64,000 nt of DNA, from NCBI RefSeq assembly GCF_900156805.1, contig NZ_FTOQ01000008.1, forward strand, positions 62,001-126,000, read 5' to 3'. Below, one piece after another: positions 17,348-26,800 of this stretch. Position 1 is the stretch's first letter, and the number at the start of each line of letters is the position of its first letter. The notes beneath the pieces were generated by a model. It did not search any database, was not told the DNA's origin, and worked only from the letters and a program-made list of their open reading frames with translations. This DNA comes from Roseivivax lentus. Its GTDB lineage: Bacteria > Pseudomonadota > Alphaproteobacteria > Rhodobacterales > Rhodobacteraceae. The position numbers were made by a program, and so were the translations under genes.

Positions 17348-18526
17348 TCACATCGCCGTGAGCGCCTGCTCGATATCCTGCGTCAGATCGTCCGCATCCT
17401 CGAGACCGACCGACAGCCGGATCAGCCCGTCGGTGATGCCGAGAACGGCCTTCATCTCTTCCGAAAGCCGTTGATGCGTGGTCGTGGCCGGATGCGTCGC
17501 GATGGTCTTCGCGTCGCCGAGATTGTTGGAGATCAGGATGATCTCCAGCGCGTTCATGAAGCGGAACGCGGCCTCCTTGCCGCCCTTCACCTCGAAGGCG
17601 ATCATGGTGCCGCCCGCGCCCATCTGCCGCACCGCCAGCGCGTGCTGCGGATGGCTCTCGAGGCCCGGATAGATCACCCGGCTCAGATGCGCATTGCCGC
17701 TGAGCGCATCGGCGATCGCCGTCGCGTTCGAGGTCTGGGCGCGCACGCGCAGATCGACCGTCTCGAGGCCCTTCAGCAGCACCCAGGCGGTAAACGGGCT
17801 CATCGAGCCGCCGGTATGCTTCATGTAGGGCTCCACGACCTTGCGGATATGCTCCCGCGTGCCGAGAATGACGCCGCCCAGCGTGCGCCCCTGCCCGTCG
17901 ATATGCTTGGTCGCGGAATAGATGATCACGTCGGCGCCCTGCGCCACCGCGTCCGAATAGACCGGCGTCGAGAAGACGTTGTCGACGATGACCGTGGCCC
18001 CCTTGGCATGGGCGATCTCGGCCACCGCCGCGATATCCACGAGTTCCAGCGTCGGGTTCGACATGCTTTCGAAGAACACTGCGCGGGTGTCGTCGCGCAC
18101 CGCGTCGCGCCACTGGTCGAGATCGGCACCATCGACCAGCGTCACCTCCACGCCGAAGCGCGGCAGGATGTCCTCGACGATGTAGAGACACGAACCGAAA
18201 AGCGCCCGCGCCGAGACGATATGATCGCCGGCCTTCAGCATCGACATCAGCGCGCCGTTGACGGCCGCCATGCCCGAGGCCGTGGCGAACCCGTCCTCGG
18301 TGCCTTCCAGAAGCGCGATCCGCTCCTCGAACATGCGCACGGTCGGGTTGCCGTAGCGGGCATAGATGAATTCGTCCTCGCCCGCGCCGACGAAGCGCTC
18401 CTCGGCGGCCTCCGCCGACGGATAGACGAAACCCTGTGTGAGGAAGATCGCCTCGGAGAGTTCTCCGTATTGGCTGCGGCGCGTGCCGCCATGGATCAGG
18501 TTGGTGCGTGTCTTGCGCTTTGACAT
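17348..18526 (-). CDS. metZ: O-succinylhomoserine sulfhydrylase
   Basis: A 392-residue PLP enzyme of the Cys/Met metabolism family making homocysteine directly from O-succinylhomoserine and sulfide. It starts MSKRKTRTNLIHGGTRRSQY. It has the FIYARYGNPTVRMFEER segment, ASGMAAVNGAL, and the PLP lysine K207 in YSATKHIDGQGR. The FVYPSAEAAEERF region and length favour MetZ over MetB or MetY. The start at 18526 follows a CGGAG. The upstream in-frame sequence is leader RNA, not protein: it contains a SAM-II riboswitch and a terminator, so the gene should be shut off when S-adenosylmethionine is plentiful. Confidence 0.94.
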   Translation of the reverse strand: MSKRKTRTNLIHGGTRRSQYGELSEAIFLTQGFVYPSAEAAEERFVGAGEDEFIYARYGNPTVRMFEERIALLEGTEDGFATASGMAAVNGALMSMLKAGDHIVSARALFGSCLYIVEDILPRFGVEVTLVDGADLDQWRDAVRDDTRAVFFESMSNPTLELVDIAAVAEIAHAKGATVIVDNVFSTPVYSDAVAQGADVIIYSATKHIDGQGRTLGGVILGTREHIRKVVEPYMKHTGGSMSPFTAWVLLKGLETVDLRVRAQTSNATAIADALSGNAHLSRVIYPGLESHPQHALAVRQMGAGGTMIAFEVKGGKEAAFRFMNALEIILISNNLGDAKTIATHPATTTHQRLSEEMKAVLGITDGLIRLSVGLEDADDLTQDIEQALTAM

Positions 18527-18561
18527 CTCGTTCGCTCCGTCTCGGCCCCTGTCGCGGGCAC

Positions 18562-18594
18562 AAAAAAACCCCGTCGCGGCCAAGCGAAAGGGGT
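18562..18594 (-). terminator. Riboswitch-linked intrinsic terminator in the metZ leader
   Basis: On the minus strand CCCC-TTT-CGC-TTGGCC-GCG-AC-GGGG is followed by seven T residues, between the SAM-II aptamer and the metZ start. Its position makes it the likely expression platform; which alternative pairing forms an anti-terminator I could not establish. Confidence 0.7.
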
Positions 18595-18621
18595 CTCCTC
18601 GGAAGGGCACTCTCGGCTGAC

Positions 18622-18676
18622 CTCTTTAGCGGATTGTTTAACGTGGCCCGCAATCCGGTGAACAAATCGCCACGAT
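18622..18676 (-). promoter_or_regulatory. SAM-II riboswitch
   Basis: The minus strand carries the SAM-II consensus. P1 is CGTGGC (forward 18668-18674 region) paired with GCCACG (forward 18642-18647). The loop starts GATTTG. The pseudoknot GGATTG (forward 18651-18656) pairs with CAATCC (forward 18631-18636). The invariant ACGTTAAACAA and CGCTAAAG strings are intact. SAM-II is known from alphaproteobacterial met genes (metA, metX, metZ), and this one sits about 100 nt before metZ. Confidence 0.93.
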
Positions 18677-18848
18677 GCGCTGCTATAAACCCGCAGCCTG
18701 CCACGCGTCAAGACAGAGGCGCGGACGCGGCCCCGGCGGCGCGGCTGCGTTTTTTTTGCAAAGACGATCCGGCAGGGCGGCGCCGTGCCCCCCTGCCCCG
18801 TGCCTGTGGTACAACCGGCGCCCGTCCCGAAAGGCGGGCGCGGGCTGC

Positions 18849-19070
18849 TTACATTTCGGCGGCGGCCTGACGGGCCAGACGCGGGATCTCGCTGCGGTGG
18901 AACCCCAGATCCGCAAGTTCGCGATCGTTGAGCGCGTGAAGCTCGTCGACCGTCCGCAGGTAGATCGCCCGGCGCGCACGGTGCGCGCTGTAGGCTGCGC
19001 GAAGGGTCTCGAAGCGCGCCTTGAAGCGGCCGAGGCCGCTTTGGGTCAGGTCGTTCTGTGCATAGGCCAT
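18849..19070 (-). CDS. DUF1127 domain-containing small protein
   Basis: A 73-residue basic protein. The C-terminal half carries the DUF1127 motif (YLRTVDELHALNDRELADLGFHRSEIPRLAR), found in small alphaproteobacterial proteins, some linked to phosphate and RNA metabolism or stress. An AGGAGG ribosome-binding site sits 7 bp before ATG 19070, which rules out the upstream Met. A hairpin (18819-18844) follows the stop but lacks a clear T-tract. It is monocistronic. Confidence 0.9.
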   Translation of the reverse strand: MAYAQNDLTQSGLGRFKARFETLRAAYSAHRARRAIYLRTVDELHALNDRELADLGFHRSEIPRLARQAAAEM

Positions 19071-19271
19071 GGGAAGCCTCCTGTGCTGTCTCGATATGAG
19101 CATGAATCGTTACAGGTGAGATAAGCGGATGCTGCGCATGCACAATCACCCGACGGGTATTGCCGCTATGCACCATCATCAAGGCTCTGAAACTGCCCGG
19201 ATGTCAGAGGCTTGCGCCCGGGCGCGCCGCGGGTTCCGTCAGGGCCGCAAGAAAAGCGGGACGCGTTTCGC

Positions 19272-21659
19272 TCAGAACGGCACATCGTCGGCAGCGCAGA
19301 CGAAGCGCGACACGACCTTTTTCGTGCCCGCCTTGTCGAAGGCCACCTCGAGCTTGTCGCCCTCGATGCCCACGATCTCGCCATAGCCGAATTTCTGGTG
19401 AAAGACCCGCTCGCCCATCACGTAGGAGGATACCGCGTCGAGGTCGATCACCTGGTGCCGGCTCTCGCGCGGCTGGCTCATCGGCCGGTCCTTCGACCGC
19501 TCCTGCAACCGTCGCCAGCCCGGCGAATTGTAGACATCGGCCCGCGCCGCGCGGTCGTGCAGGCCGCTCTGCGCATTGGCCATGATCTCGGGCGAGGCCG
19601 ACGCCGCCATGCCCGCCGCCCCGTAGCCGCCGCCGTAAAGCCCCGGCGGGGTCAGCACCTCCACATGGTCCTCCGGCAGCTCGTCGATGAAGCGCGAGGG
19701 CATCTGGCTTTGCCATTGGCCAAAGACCCGCCGGTTGCCGGCGAAGGAAATCGTGCAGACCTCTTCCGCGCGCGTGATGCCCACGTAAGCCAGCCGCCGC
19801 TCCTCCTCGAGGCCCTTCAGCCCCGACTCGTCCATCGAGCGCTGCGAGGGAAAGAGCCCGTCCTCCCAGCCCGGCAGGAACACGGCAGGAAATTCCAGGC
19901 CCTTCGCCGCGTGCAGCGTCATGATCGACACCTTCGCGCCGCCATCGTCCGACTCGTTGTCCATGACGAGGCTGACATGTTCGAGGAAGCCCTGCAGATT
20001 CTCGAAGCTTTCCAGGGCCTTGACGAGTTCCTTGAGGTTCTCGAGCCGCCCCGGCGCCTCCGGCGTCTTGTCGTCCTGCCACATCCCCGTGTAGCCCGAT
20101 TCGTCGAGGATGATCTCGGCCAGTTCCATGTGGGTCAGATCCGCATCGCCGGCCATCCGGCCCCAGCGCGCGATATCCTCCACCAGAACCTTGAGCGCCG
20201 CGCCCCCCTTGCCCTTGATCGCGCCCTCCTCGACCGCGATCCGCGCGCCCTCGACGAGGCTCACGCCCTTGGCCCGCGCCATCTGCTGGATGGTCTGCTG
20301 CGCCTTGTCGCCCAAGCCCCGCTTGGGGGTGTTCACGATCCGCTCGAAGGCCAGGTCGTCCTCGGGGCTGGTCACGACGCGGAAATAGGCCATCGCGTCG
20401 CGGATCTCCATGCGCTCGTAGAAGCGCGGCCCGCCGATCACCCGGTAAGGCAGCCCGATGGTCAGGAACCGGTCCTCGAAGGCGCGCATCTGGTGCGAGG
20501 CCCGCACGAGGATCGCCATCTCGTCCAGCGAATAGCCCCGCATGCCCCGCGTCCCGCGCTGCATCGCCTCGATCTCCTCGCCGACCCAGCGCGCCTCCTC
20601 GTCGCCGTCCCAATGGCCGATCAGGCGGACCTTCTCGCCCTCCTCGGCCTCGGTCCACAATTCCTTGCCGAGCCGCCCCTGGTTGCCCGCGATCACCCCC
20701 GAGGCGGCCGCGAGGATATGCGGCGTCGAGCGGTAATTCTGCTCCAGCCGGATCACATGAGCGCCCGGGAAATCCTTCTCGAAGCGCAGGATGTTGCCCA
20801 CCTCGGCACCGCGCCAGCCGTAGATCGACTGGTCGTCATCCCCCACGCAGCAGATGTTCCTGTGCCCGCCCGCCAGAAGCCGCAGCCACAGGTATTGCGC
20901 CACGTTGGTGTCCTGGTACTCGTCCACCAGGATGTAGCGGAACCACCGCTGATACTGCGCCAGCACGTCGTCATGGGTCTGGAAGATCGTCACCACGTGC
21001 AGCAGCAGATCGCCGAAATCCACCGCGTTCAGCTCTTTCAGCCGCGCCTGGTACTCGGCGTAAAGCGCCGGCCCCTCGTGGTTGAAGGCCCCCGCATCGG
21101 CGGCGGGCAGCCGGTCGGGGCTCAGCGCGCGGTTCTTCCAGCCGTCGATGATGCCCGCCAGTTGCCGCGCGGGCCAACGCTTCTCGTCGATGCCGCGCGC
21201 CACGATGAGCTGCTTCATCAGCCGCACCTGGTCGTCGGTGTCGAGGATGGTGAAGTTCGACTTCAGCCCCACCAGTTCCGCATGCCGCCGCAACAGCTTC
21301 ACGCAGATCGAATGGAAGGTGCCGAGCCACGGCATGCCCTCGATCGTCTGGCCCAGCATGCCGCCCACGCGGCTCTTCATCTCGCGCGCGGCCTTGTTGG
21401 TGAAGGTCACGGCGAGGATTTCGTTAGGCCGGGCGCGGCCCTGGTTCAAGAGATGCACGATTCGCGCGGTCAGCGCGCGGGTCTTGCCGGTGCCTGCCCC
21501 CGCCAGCATCAGGACCGGACCGTCCAGCGTCTCCACCGCCTGGCGTTGCGCCGGGTTCAACCCGTCGAGATAGGGCGCGCCGCGCGCCTGCATCGCCCGC
21601 GCGGCGAGGCCCGGAGTCGCCGCCGCCTCGAAGGCATCCATGTCATCGAAACTGCTCAT
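19272..21659 (-). CDS. uvrD: ATP-dependent DNA helicase UvrD/PcrA
   Basis: A 795-residue superfamily-1A 3'-5' helicase acting in nucleotide excision repair, mismatch repair and clearing of replication conflicts. It has the Q-motif LNPAQRQAV, Walker A AGAGTGKT (residues 53-60), TFTNKAAREMK, VDEYQDTN, QNYRSTPHIL, MTLHAAKGLEFPAVF and EERRLAYVGITRA. The C-terminus ends in a Tudor-like segment (GERVFHQKFGYGEIVGIEGDKLEVAFDKAGTKKV) that is a PcrA/UvrD hallmark. A LexA-type box lies about 45 bp before the start, so SOS control is likely. Confidence 0.96.
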   Translation of the reverse strand: MSSFDDMDAFEAAATPGLAARAMQARGAPYLDGLNPAQRQAVETLDGPVLMLAGAGTGKTRALTARIVHLLNQGRARPNEILAVTFTNKAAREMKSRVGGMLGQTIEGMPWLGTFHSICVKLLRRHAELVGLKSNFTILDTDDQVRLMKQLIVARGIDEKRWPARQLAGIIDGWKNRALSPDRLPAADAGAFNHEGPALYAEYQARLKELNAVDFGDLLLHVVTIFQTHDDVLAQYQRWFRYILVDEYQDTNVAQYLWLRLLAGGHRNICCVGDDDQSIYGWRGAEVGNILRFEKDFPGAHVIRLEQNYRSTPHILAAASGVIAGNQGRLGKELWTEAEEGEKVRLIGHWDGDEEARWVGEEIEAMQRGTRGMRGYSLDEMAILVRASHQMRAFEDRFLTIGLPYRVIGGPRFYERMEIRDAMAYFRVVTSPEDDLAFERIVNTPKRGLGDKAQQTIQQMARAKGVSLVEGARIAVEEGAIKGKGGAALKVLVEDIARWGRMAGDADLTHMELAEIILDESGYTGMWQDDKTPEAPGRLENLKELVKALESFENLQGFLEHVSLVMDNESDDGGAKVSIMTLHAAKGLEFPAVFLPGWEDGLFPSQRSMDESGLKGLEEERRLAYVGITRAEEVCTISFAGNRRVFGQWQSQMPSRFIDELPEDHVEVLTPPGLYGGGYGAAGMAASASPEIMANAQSGLHDRAARADVYNSPGWRRLQERSKDRPMSQPRESRHQVIDLDAVSSYVMGERVFHQKFGYGEIVGIEGDKLEVAFDKAGTKKVVSRFVCAADDVPF

Positions 21660-21700
21660 GCGCGCGAAGATAGCCGCAAACCGGCCCGAGATAAAGCGGC

Positions 21701-21715
21701 GTTCGCAGAATGTTC
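21701..21715 (-). promoter_or_regulatory. LexA (SOS) box upstream of uvrD
   Basis: Perfect GTTC-N7-GTTC direct repeat (GTTCGCAGAATGTTC on the plus strand), the LexA operator known from Rhodobacter and other alphaproteobacteria, 42-56 bp before the uvrD start codon. Confidence 0.75.
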
Positions 21716-21757
21716 CGCCCGGATCCCGGGACCGATCGTCTCAGCCGCGGGCCCCGA

Positions 21758-22207
21758 TCAGACGCCGTTGCCGTCTTCCAGAAGGCTGGCGAGGTCGCAC
21801 AGACCGCGCTGCGGCCCGGCCATCGGAATGTCGTGGCCCTCGGCGCGCCGCCACGGGGCCGTGGCCCGCCAGCGCTGCACGAAGGCCTCGGCGCAGCGCA
21901 CGTATCCGACGCCCAGCCGCGCTGCCACAAGGCGCATCTCGTATTCGTAGCGGCCCTCGCGGCCATCCCGGTCGATCAGCACGACAAGCGGCGTCTTGCC
22001 GGTGATTTCCGCCGCGAAGAGCGCCTGGTGCAGGCTGTCGCGCGCCGAGGCCCGGTCGTCGAGGCCGATCTCGATCACGTGGCGCGCCGTCTCGCAATCG
22101 ACCCGGATGCCGCGCGTGCCGCCGAGATTGGCGAAGTCGTGCCGCGCCTCGACATCGCCGCCCGACAGGAGGCTGCAGAGCAGAAGCGCGATCTGGGTTT
22201 CCATCAT
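21758..22207 (-). CDS. Uncharacterised protein under a CtrA box
   Basis: A 149-residue protein not recognised with confidence. It starts MMETQIALLLCSLLSGGDVEARHDF; ATG 22204 or 22207 are equally possible. The core (GIRVDCETARHVIEIGLDDR ... GKTPLVVLIDRDG ... YEYEMRLVAARLGVGYVRC) alternates strands and helices in a way that resembles PD-(D/E)XK nuclease folds, but the expected catalytic Lys is not evident (E-I-G), so I treat that as a guess. A perfect CtrA box lies 18 bp upstream, suggesting membership of the CtrA regulon (motility, gene transfer agent, competence). Confidence 0.7.
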   Translation of the reverse strand: MMETQIALLLCSLLSGGDVEARHDFANLGGTRGIRVDCETARHVIEIGLDDRASARDSLHQALFAAEITGKTPLVVLIDRDGREGRYEYEMRLVAARLGVGYVRCAEAFVQRWRATAPWRRAEGHDIPMAGPQRGLCDLASLLEDGNGV

Positions 22208-22224
22208 GGCAAGCCACCGGAGCG

Positions 22225-22239
22225 TTAAGGAAATCTTAA
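22225..22239 (-). promoter_or_regulatory. CtrA binding box
   Basis: Perfect TTAA-N7-TTAA (TTAAGGAAATCTTAA), the full CtrA consensus, immediately upstream of the gene at 22207. Confidence 0.7.
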
Positions 22240-22333
22240 CACTTCCTAACATACCGCCCCACGCCCCGCCACCGGACGGCGCGCCGCAGCCCTGTCACGA
22301 CCGGACCGGAAATACCTCTCGGGGGAGCGCGAG

Positions 22334-22474
22334 GGGGCAGACAGCCCCCTCGCCTTGCGCGCGCCGTTGTTTCAAGAAAAACGGCGGTGGGGCAGACAGC
22401 CCCCTCGCTTTCGCGCGCCATTGTTTCAAGAAAAACGGCGGTGGGGCAGACGGCCCCCTCGCCTTCGCGCGCGC
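22334..22474. repeat. Tandem intergenic repeat, 2.5 copies of 54-55 bp
   Basis: Units start at 22334 (55 bp), 22389 (54 bp) and 22443 (partial), each beginning GGGGCAGACRGCCCCCTCGC. Every unit holds a GGGGC...GCCCC hairpin, and the first two a second palindromic part (CCGTTGTTTCAAGAAAAACGG in unit 1). This resembles the REP-like intergenic palindromes common in Rhodobacterales. The 402-bp gap 22208-22609 otherwise holds only the CtrA box and no gene. Confidence 0.85.
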
Positions 22475-22609
22475 CCGCGCCGCACGAACCCGCCCTCCGA
22501 CCGGCGCGGCACGCCGCGCGATGATCGGCACGATCAGCGCGCCAGACATGCGGGCCGCGGCACGCGGCCCTCCTCTGGACAAAAGACGGCGCAGGCGCAC
22601 AATTGCGGC

Positions 22610-23758
22610 ATGGACCTCGATGCCCGCTACCCCGCCATCGCCGATCTGCGCGACCGTGCCCGAGCACGCCTGCCGCGCTTCGTCTGGGATTACCTCGACA
22701 GCGCCACCGGACGCGAGACGATGCAGGGGCTCAACCGCGCCGCCCTCGACCGGCTCCGCTTCGCCCCCTCGATCCTGCATGGCGAGGTGGCCGCCGCGCT
22801 TGACACGCCGCTTCTGGGCGAGACCCATGCGCTGCCGTTCGGCGTGGCACCCGTGGGCATGTCGGGGCTCATCTGGCCCGAGGCGGAACGCCATCTCGCC
22901 CGCGCCGCCACCGCCGCGCGCCTGCCCTACACACTCTCCACCGTCGCCGCCTCCACGCCGGAAAAGATCGGCCGCCACGTGGACGGGCGCGGCTGGTACC
23001 AGCTTTATACCCCCCGCGATCCCGGGATCCGCGCCGACATGCTCGCCCGCGCCCGCGATGCGGGCTTTTCCACGCTCGTCATGACCGTCGATCTGCCCAC
23101 GGCCTCGCGCCGCGAACGGCAGGTCAAGGGCGGGCTCACCCAGCCGCCGCGCCTCACCCCGCGGCTTCTCGCCCAGACCGCGCTCCGGCCCGCCTGGGCC
23201 ATGGCCTGGGCGGCGCAGGGCCGCCTGCCGCGGATGGAGACGCTCGACAAGTATGCCCGCGCCGATGCCAGCCTCTCCTCGACCGCCCATATCGGCTACC
23301 AGCTCCGCGTCGGGCCGGACTGGGAGTACCTCGACGCGGTGCGCGCCCTCTGGGACGGGCCGCTCATCATCAAGGGCGTGCTGCGGCCCGAGGATGCGCC
23401 GCGTCTCGAAGCCGCGGGCGTCGACGCGATCTGGGTGTCGAACCATGCGGGCCGGCAATTCGACGGCGGCCCGCCCGCCATCGACGTGCTGCCGCGGATC
23501 CGTGCTGCGACCGAACTGCCCATCGTCTTCGACGGCGGCATCGAGGGCGGGCTCGACATCATCCGCGCCATGGCGCAGGGCGCCGATTTCGTCATGCTGG
23601 GCCGGGCCTGGCATTACGCGCTGGCCGCGCTCGGCCCCGACGGCCCCGACCACCTGATCCGCATCCTCACCGCCGATCTTGCCGCTAATTTGGGCCAATT
23701 GGGCGCGCGCCACCCTAAAGACCTGCGCGGCCATGCGCTACCCAATGCTACGAGTTGA
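22610..23758 (+). CDS. FMN-dependent alpha-hydroxy-acid dehydrogenase (LldD family)
   Basis: A 382-residue flavoenzyme oxidising an L-2-hydroxy acid. Family motifs are PFGVAPVGMSGL, YQLYTPRD, LVMTVDLPTASRRER, the catalytic His segment WVSNHAGRQFDGGP and the FMN phosphate site FDGGIEGGLDIIRAMAQGADFVMLGR. The start at 22610 (MDLDARYPAIADLRDRA) matches family N-termini; the open frame before it runs through the intergenic repeat. L-lactate is the commonest substrate, but glycolate or mandelate cannot be excluded. Confidence 0.88.
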   Translation: MDLDARYPAIADLRDRARARLPRFVWDYLDSATGRETMQGLNRAALDRLRFAPSILHGEVAAALDTPLLGETHALPFGVAPVGMSGLIWPEAERHLARAATAARLPYTLSTVAASTPEKIGRHVDGRGWYQLYTPRDPGIRADMLARARDAGFSTLVMTVDLPTASRRERQVKGGLTQPPRLTPRLLAQTALRPAWAMAWAAQGRLPRMETLDKYARADASLSSTAHIGYQLRVGPDWEYLDAVRALWDGPLIIKGVLRPEDAPRLEAAGVDAIWVSNHAGRQFDGGPPAIDVLPRIRAATELPIVFDGGIEGGLDIIRAMAQGADFVMLGRAWHYALAALGPDGPDHLIRILTADLAANLGQLGARHPKDLRGHALPNATS

Positions 23759-23812
23759 GCGCCCCCGACCGATTGCCTAAGAAGGCGTCAGACACTCCGT
23801 GAAGGACCCTCC

Positions 23813-26800
23813 ATGCCCGACTTCCAGAAGATCCTGATCGCCAATCGCGGCGAGATCGCCATCCGTATCATGCGCGCCGCCAACGAGATGGGAAAGAAGA
23901 CCGTCGCGGTCTTCGCCGAAGAGGACAAGCTCGGGCTGCACCGCTTCAAGGCCGATGAGGCCTACCGCATCGGCGAGGGGCTGGGGCCGGTCCAGGCCTA
24001 TCTCTCGATCCCAGAGATCATCCGCGTGGCCAAGCAATCCGGGGCCGATGCGATCCATCCGGGCTACGGCCTTCTGTCGGAGAACCCCGAATTCGTCGAT
24101 GCCTGCGACGCCGCGGGCATCGCCTTCATCGGCCCCCGCGCCGAGACCATGCGCGCGCTCGGCGACAAGGCGAGCGCCCGGCGCGTCGCCATCGAGGCGG
24201 GCGTGCCGGTCATCCCCGCCACCGAGGTTCTGGGCGAGGACATGGACCAGATCCGCGCTGAGGCCGAAAAGATCGGCTACCCGCTCATGCTCAAGGCCTC
24301 CTGGGGCGGCGGCGGTCGCGGCATGCGCCCCATCGAGGGCCCGGACGAGCTGGAGACCAAGGTCAAGGAGGGCCGCCGCGAGGCCGAGGCGGCCTTCGGC
24401 AACGGCGAGGGCTATCTCGAGAAGATGATCACCCGCGCCCGCCACGTCGAAGTGCAGATCCTCGGCGACAAGCAGGGCAATATCTACCACCTCTTCGAGC
24501 GCGACTGCTCCGTCCAGCGCCGCAACCAGAAGGTCGTGGAACGCGCCCCCGCCCCCTATCTCTCCGCCGCCCAGCGCGAGGAGCTCTGCGAGCTTGGCCG
24601 CAAGATCTGCGCCCATGTGCAGTATGAATGCGCGGGCACCGTCGAGTTCCTGATGGATATGGAAACCGGCAAGTTCTACTTCATCGAGGTGAACCCCCGC
24701 GTGCAGGTCGAACACACGGTGACCGAGGAAGTCACCGGCATCGACATCGTGCAGGCGCAGATCGCCATCGCCGAGGGCAAGAGCCTTGCCGAGGCCACGG
24801 GCAAGGCCAGCCAATACGACATCACCCTCAACGGCCATGCGCTGCAGACCCGCATCACCACCGAGGATCCGACCAACAACTTCATCCCCGATTACGGCCG
24901 CATCACCGCCTACCGGTCCGCGACCGGCATGGGCATCCGGCTCGACGGCGGCACCGCCTATGCGGGCGGGGTCATCACGCGGTTCTACGATTCGCTTCTG
25001 GTGAAGGTCACCGCCTGGGCAGCGACGCCCGAAAAGGCGATCAAGCGGATGGACCGGGCGCTGCGCGAGTTCCGCATCCGCGGCGTCTCGACGAATATCG
25101 AGTTCGTGGAGAACCTCCTCCAGCACCCGACCTTCCTCAACAACCAATACACCACGAAATTCATCGACGAGACGCCCGAGCTCTTCGACTTCAAGCCGCG
25201 CCAGGACCGCGGCACCAAGGTGCTGACCTATATCGCGGACATCACCGTGAACGGCCATCCCGAGACCGAGGGCCGTCCGAAACCCGCCGCCGACCTGCGC
25301 CCCGCCCGCGCGCCCAAACCCAATGTCGAGACGCCCGAGCCGGGCACGCGCAACCTGCTCGAAGAGAAAGGCCCGCAGGCGGTGGCCGACTGGATGGCGG
25401 CGCAGACGCAGCTCCTGATCACCGACACCACCATGCGCGACGGCCACCAGTCGCTGCTGGCCACGCGCATGCGGTCGATCGACATGATTCAGGTCGCGCC
25501 CTCCTATGCCGCGAACCTGCCGCAGCTCTTCTCGGTCGAATGCTGGGGCGGGGCGACCTTCGACGTGGCTTACCGCTTCTTGCAGGAATGCCCCTGGCAG
25601 CGTCTGCGCGACATCCGCGCCAAGATGCCGAACCTGATGACGCAGATGCTTCTGCGCGCCTCGAACGGCGTCGGCTACACCAATTACCCAGACAACGTCG
25701 TGCAGGGCTTCGTGCACCAGGCCGCCGAGAGCGGCGTCGATGTCTTCCGCGTCTTCGACAGCCTCAACTGGGTCGAGAACATGCGCGTCGCGATGGATGC
25801 CGTGCTCGAGACCAACAAGGTCTGCGAAGGGGCCATCTGCTATACCGGCGACATCAACGATCCCGACCGCGCCAAGTACGACCTCAAGTATTATGTCGAG
25901 ATGGGCAAGGCGCTGCGCGACGCGGGCGCGCATATCCTCGGGCTGAAGGACATGGCGGGCCTCTTGAAACCCGCCGCCGCCGGCCCGCTCATCCGCGCCC
26001 TCAAGGACGAGGTGGGCCTGCCCATCCACTTCCACACCCACGACACGTCGGGGGCCGCCATCGCGACGGTCATGGCCGCCGCCGAAGCGGGCGTCGACGC
26101 GGTCGATGCGGCGATGGACGCGCTGTCGGGCAATACCTCGCAGCCGACCCTCGGCTCCATCGTCGAGGCGATGCGCTTCACCCCGCGCGAGACCGGCCTC
26201 GATATCGAGGCGATCCGCGAGATCTCCAATTACTGGGAGGCGGTGCGCGGCAATTACGCGGCCTTCGAATCCTCGCTGCAGGCCCCCGCCTCCGAGGTCT
26301 ACCTGCACGAGATGCCGGGCGGGCAGTTCACCAACCTCAAGGCACAGGCCCGGTCGATGGGCCTCGAGGAGCGCTGGCACGAGGTGGCCCACACCTATGC
26401 GGACGTGAACAAGATGTTCGGCGATATCGTGAAGGTCACGCCGTCCTCGAAGGTGGTGGGCGACATGGCGCTGATGATGGTCAGCCAGAACCTCACCCGC
26501 GCCGATGTGGAGGACCCCAAGCGCGACATCTCCTTCCCCGATTCGGTGATCGACATGATGCGCGGCAATCTCGGCCAGCCCCCGGGCGGCTGGCCCAAGG
26601 ACCTGCAGAAGCGCATCCTGAAGAACGAAAAGCCCTTCACCGACCGGCCCGGAAAGCATCTCGAGCCCGTCGATTTCGACGCCAAGCGCGCCGAGCTGTC
26701 CGCGAAATTCGAGGATGCGGAGTTTGATGGCGAGGACCTGAACGCCTACCTGATGTATCCCAAGGTCTTCACCGACTATTTCACGCGCCACCAGCAATAC

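Noticed and set aside
22334-22474. Possible CRISPR array
   Set aside because: Units are directly adjacent with no spacers, about 54 bp long and internally palindromic; no cas genes are near.
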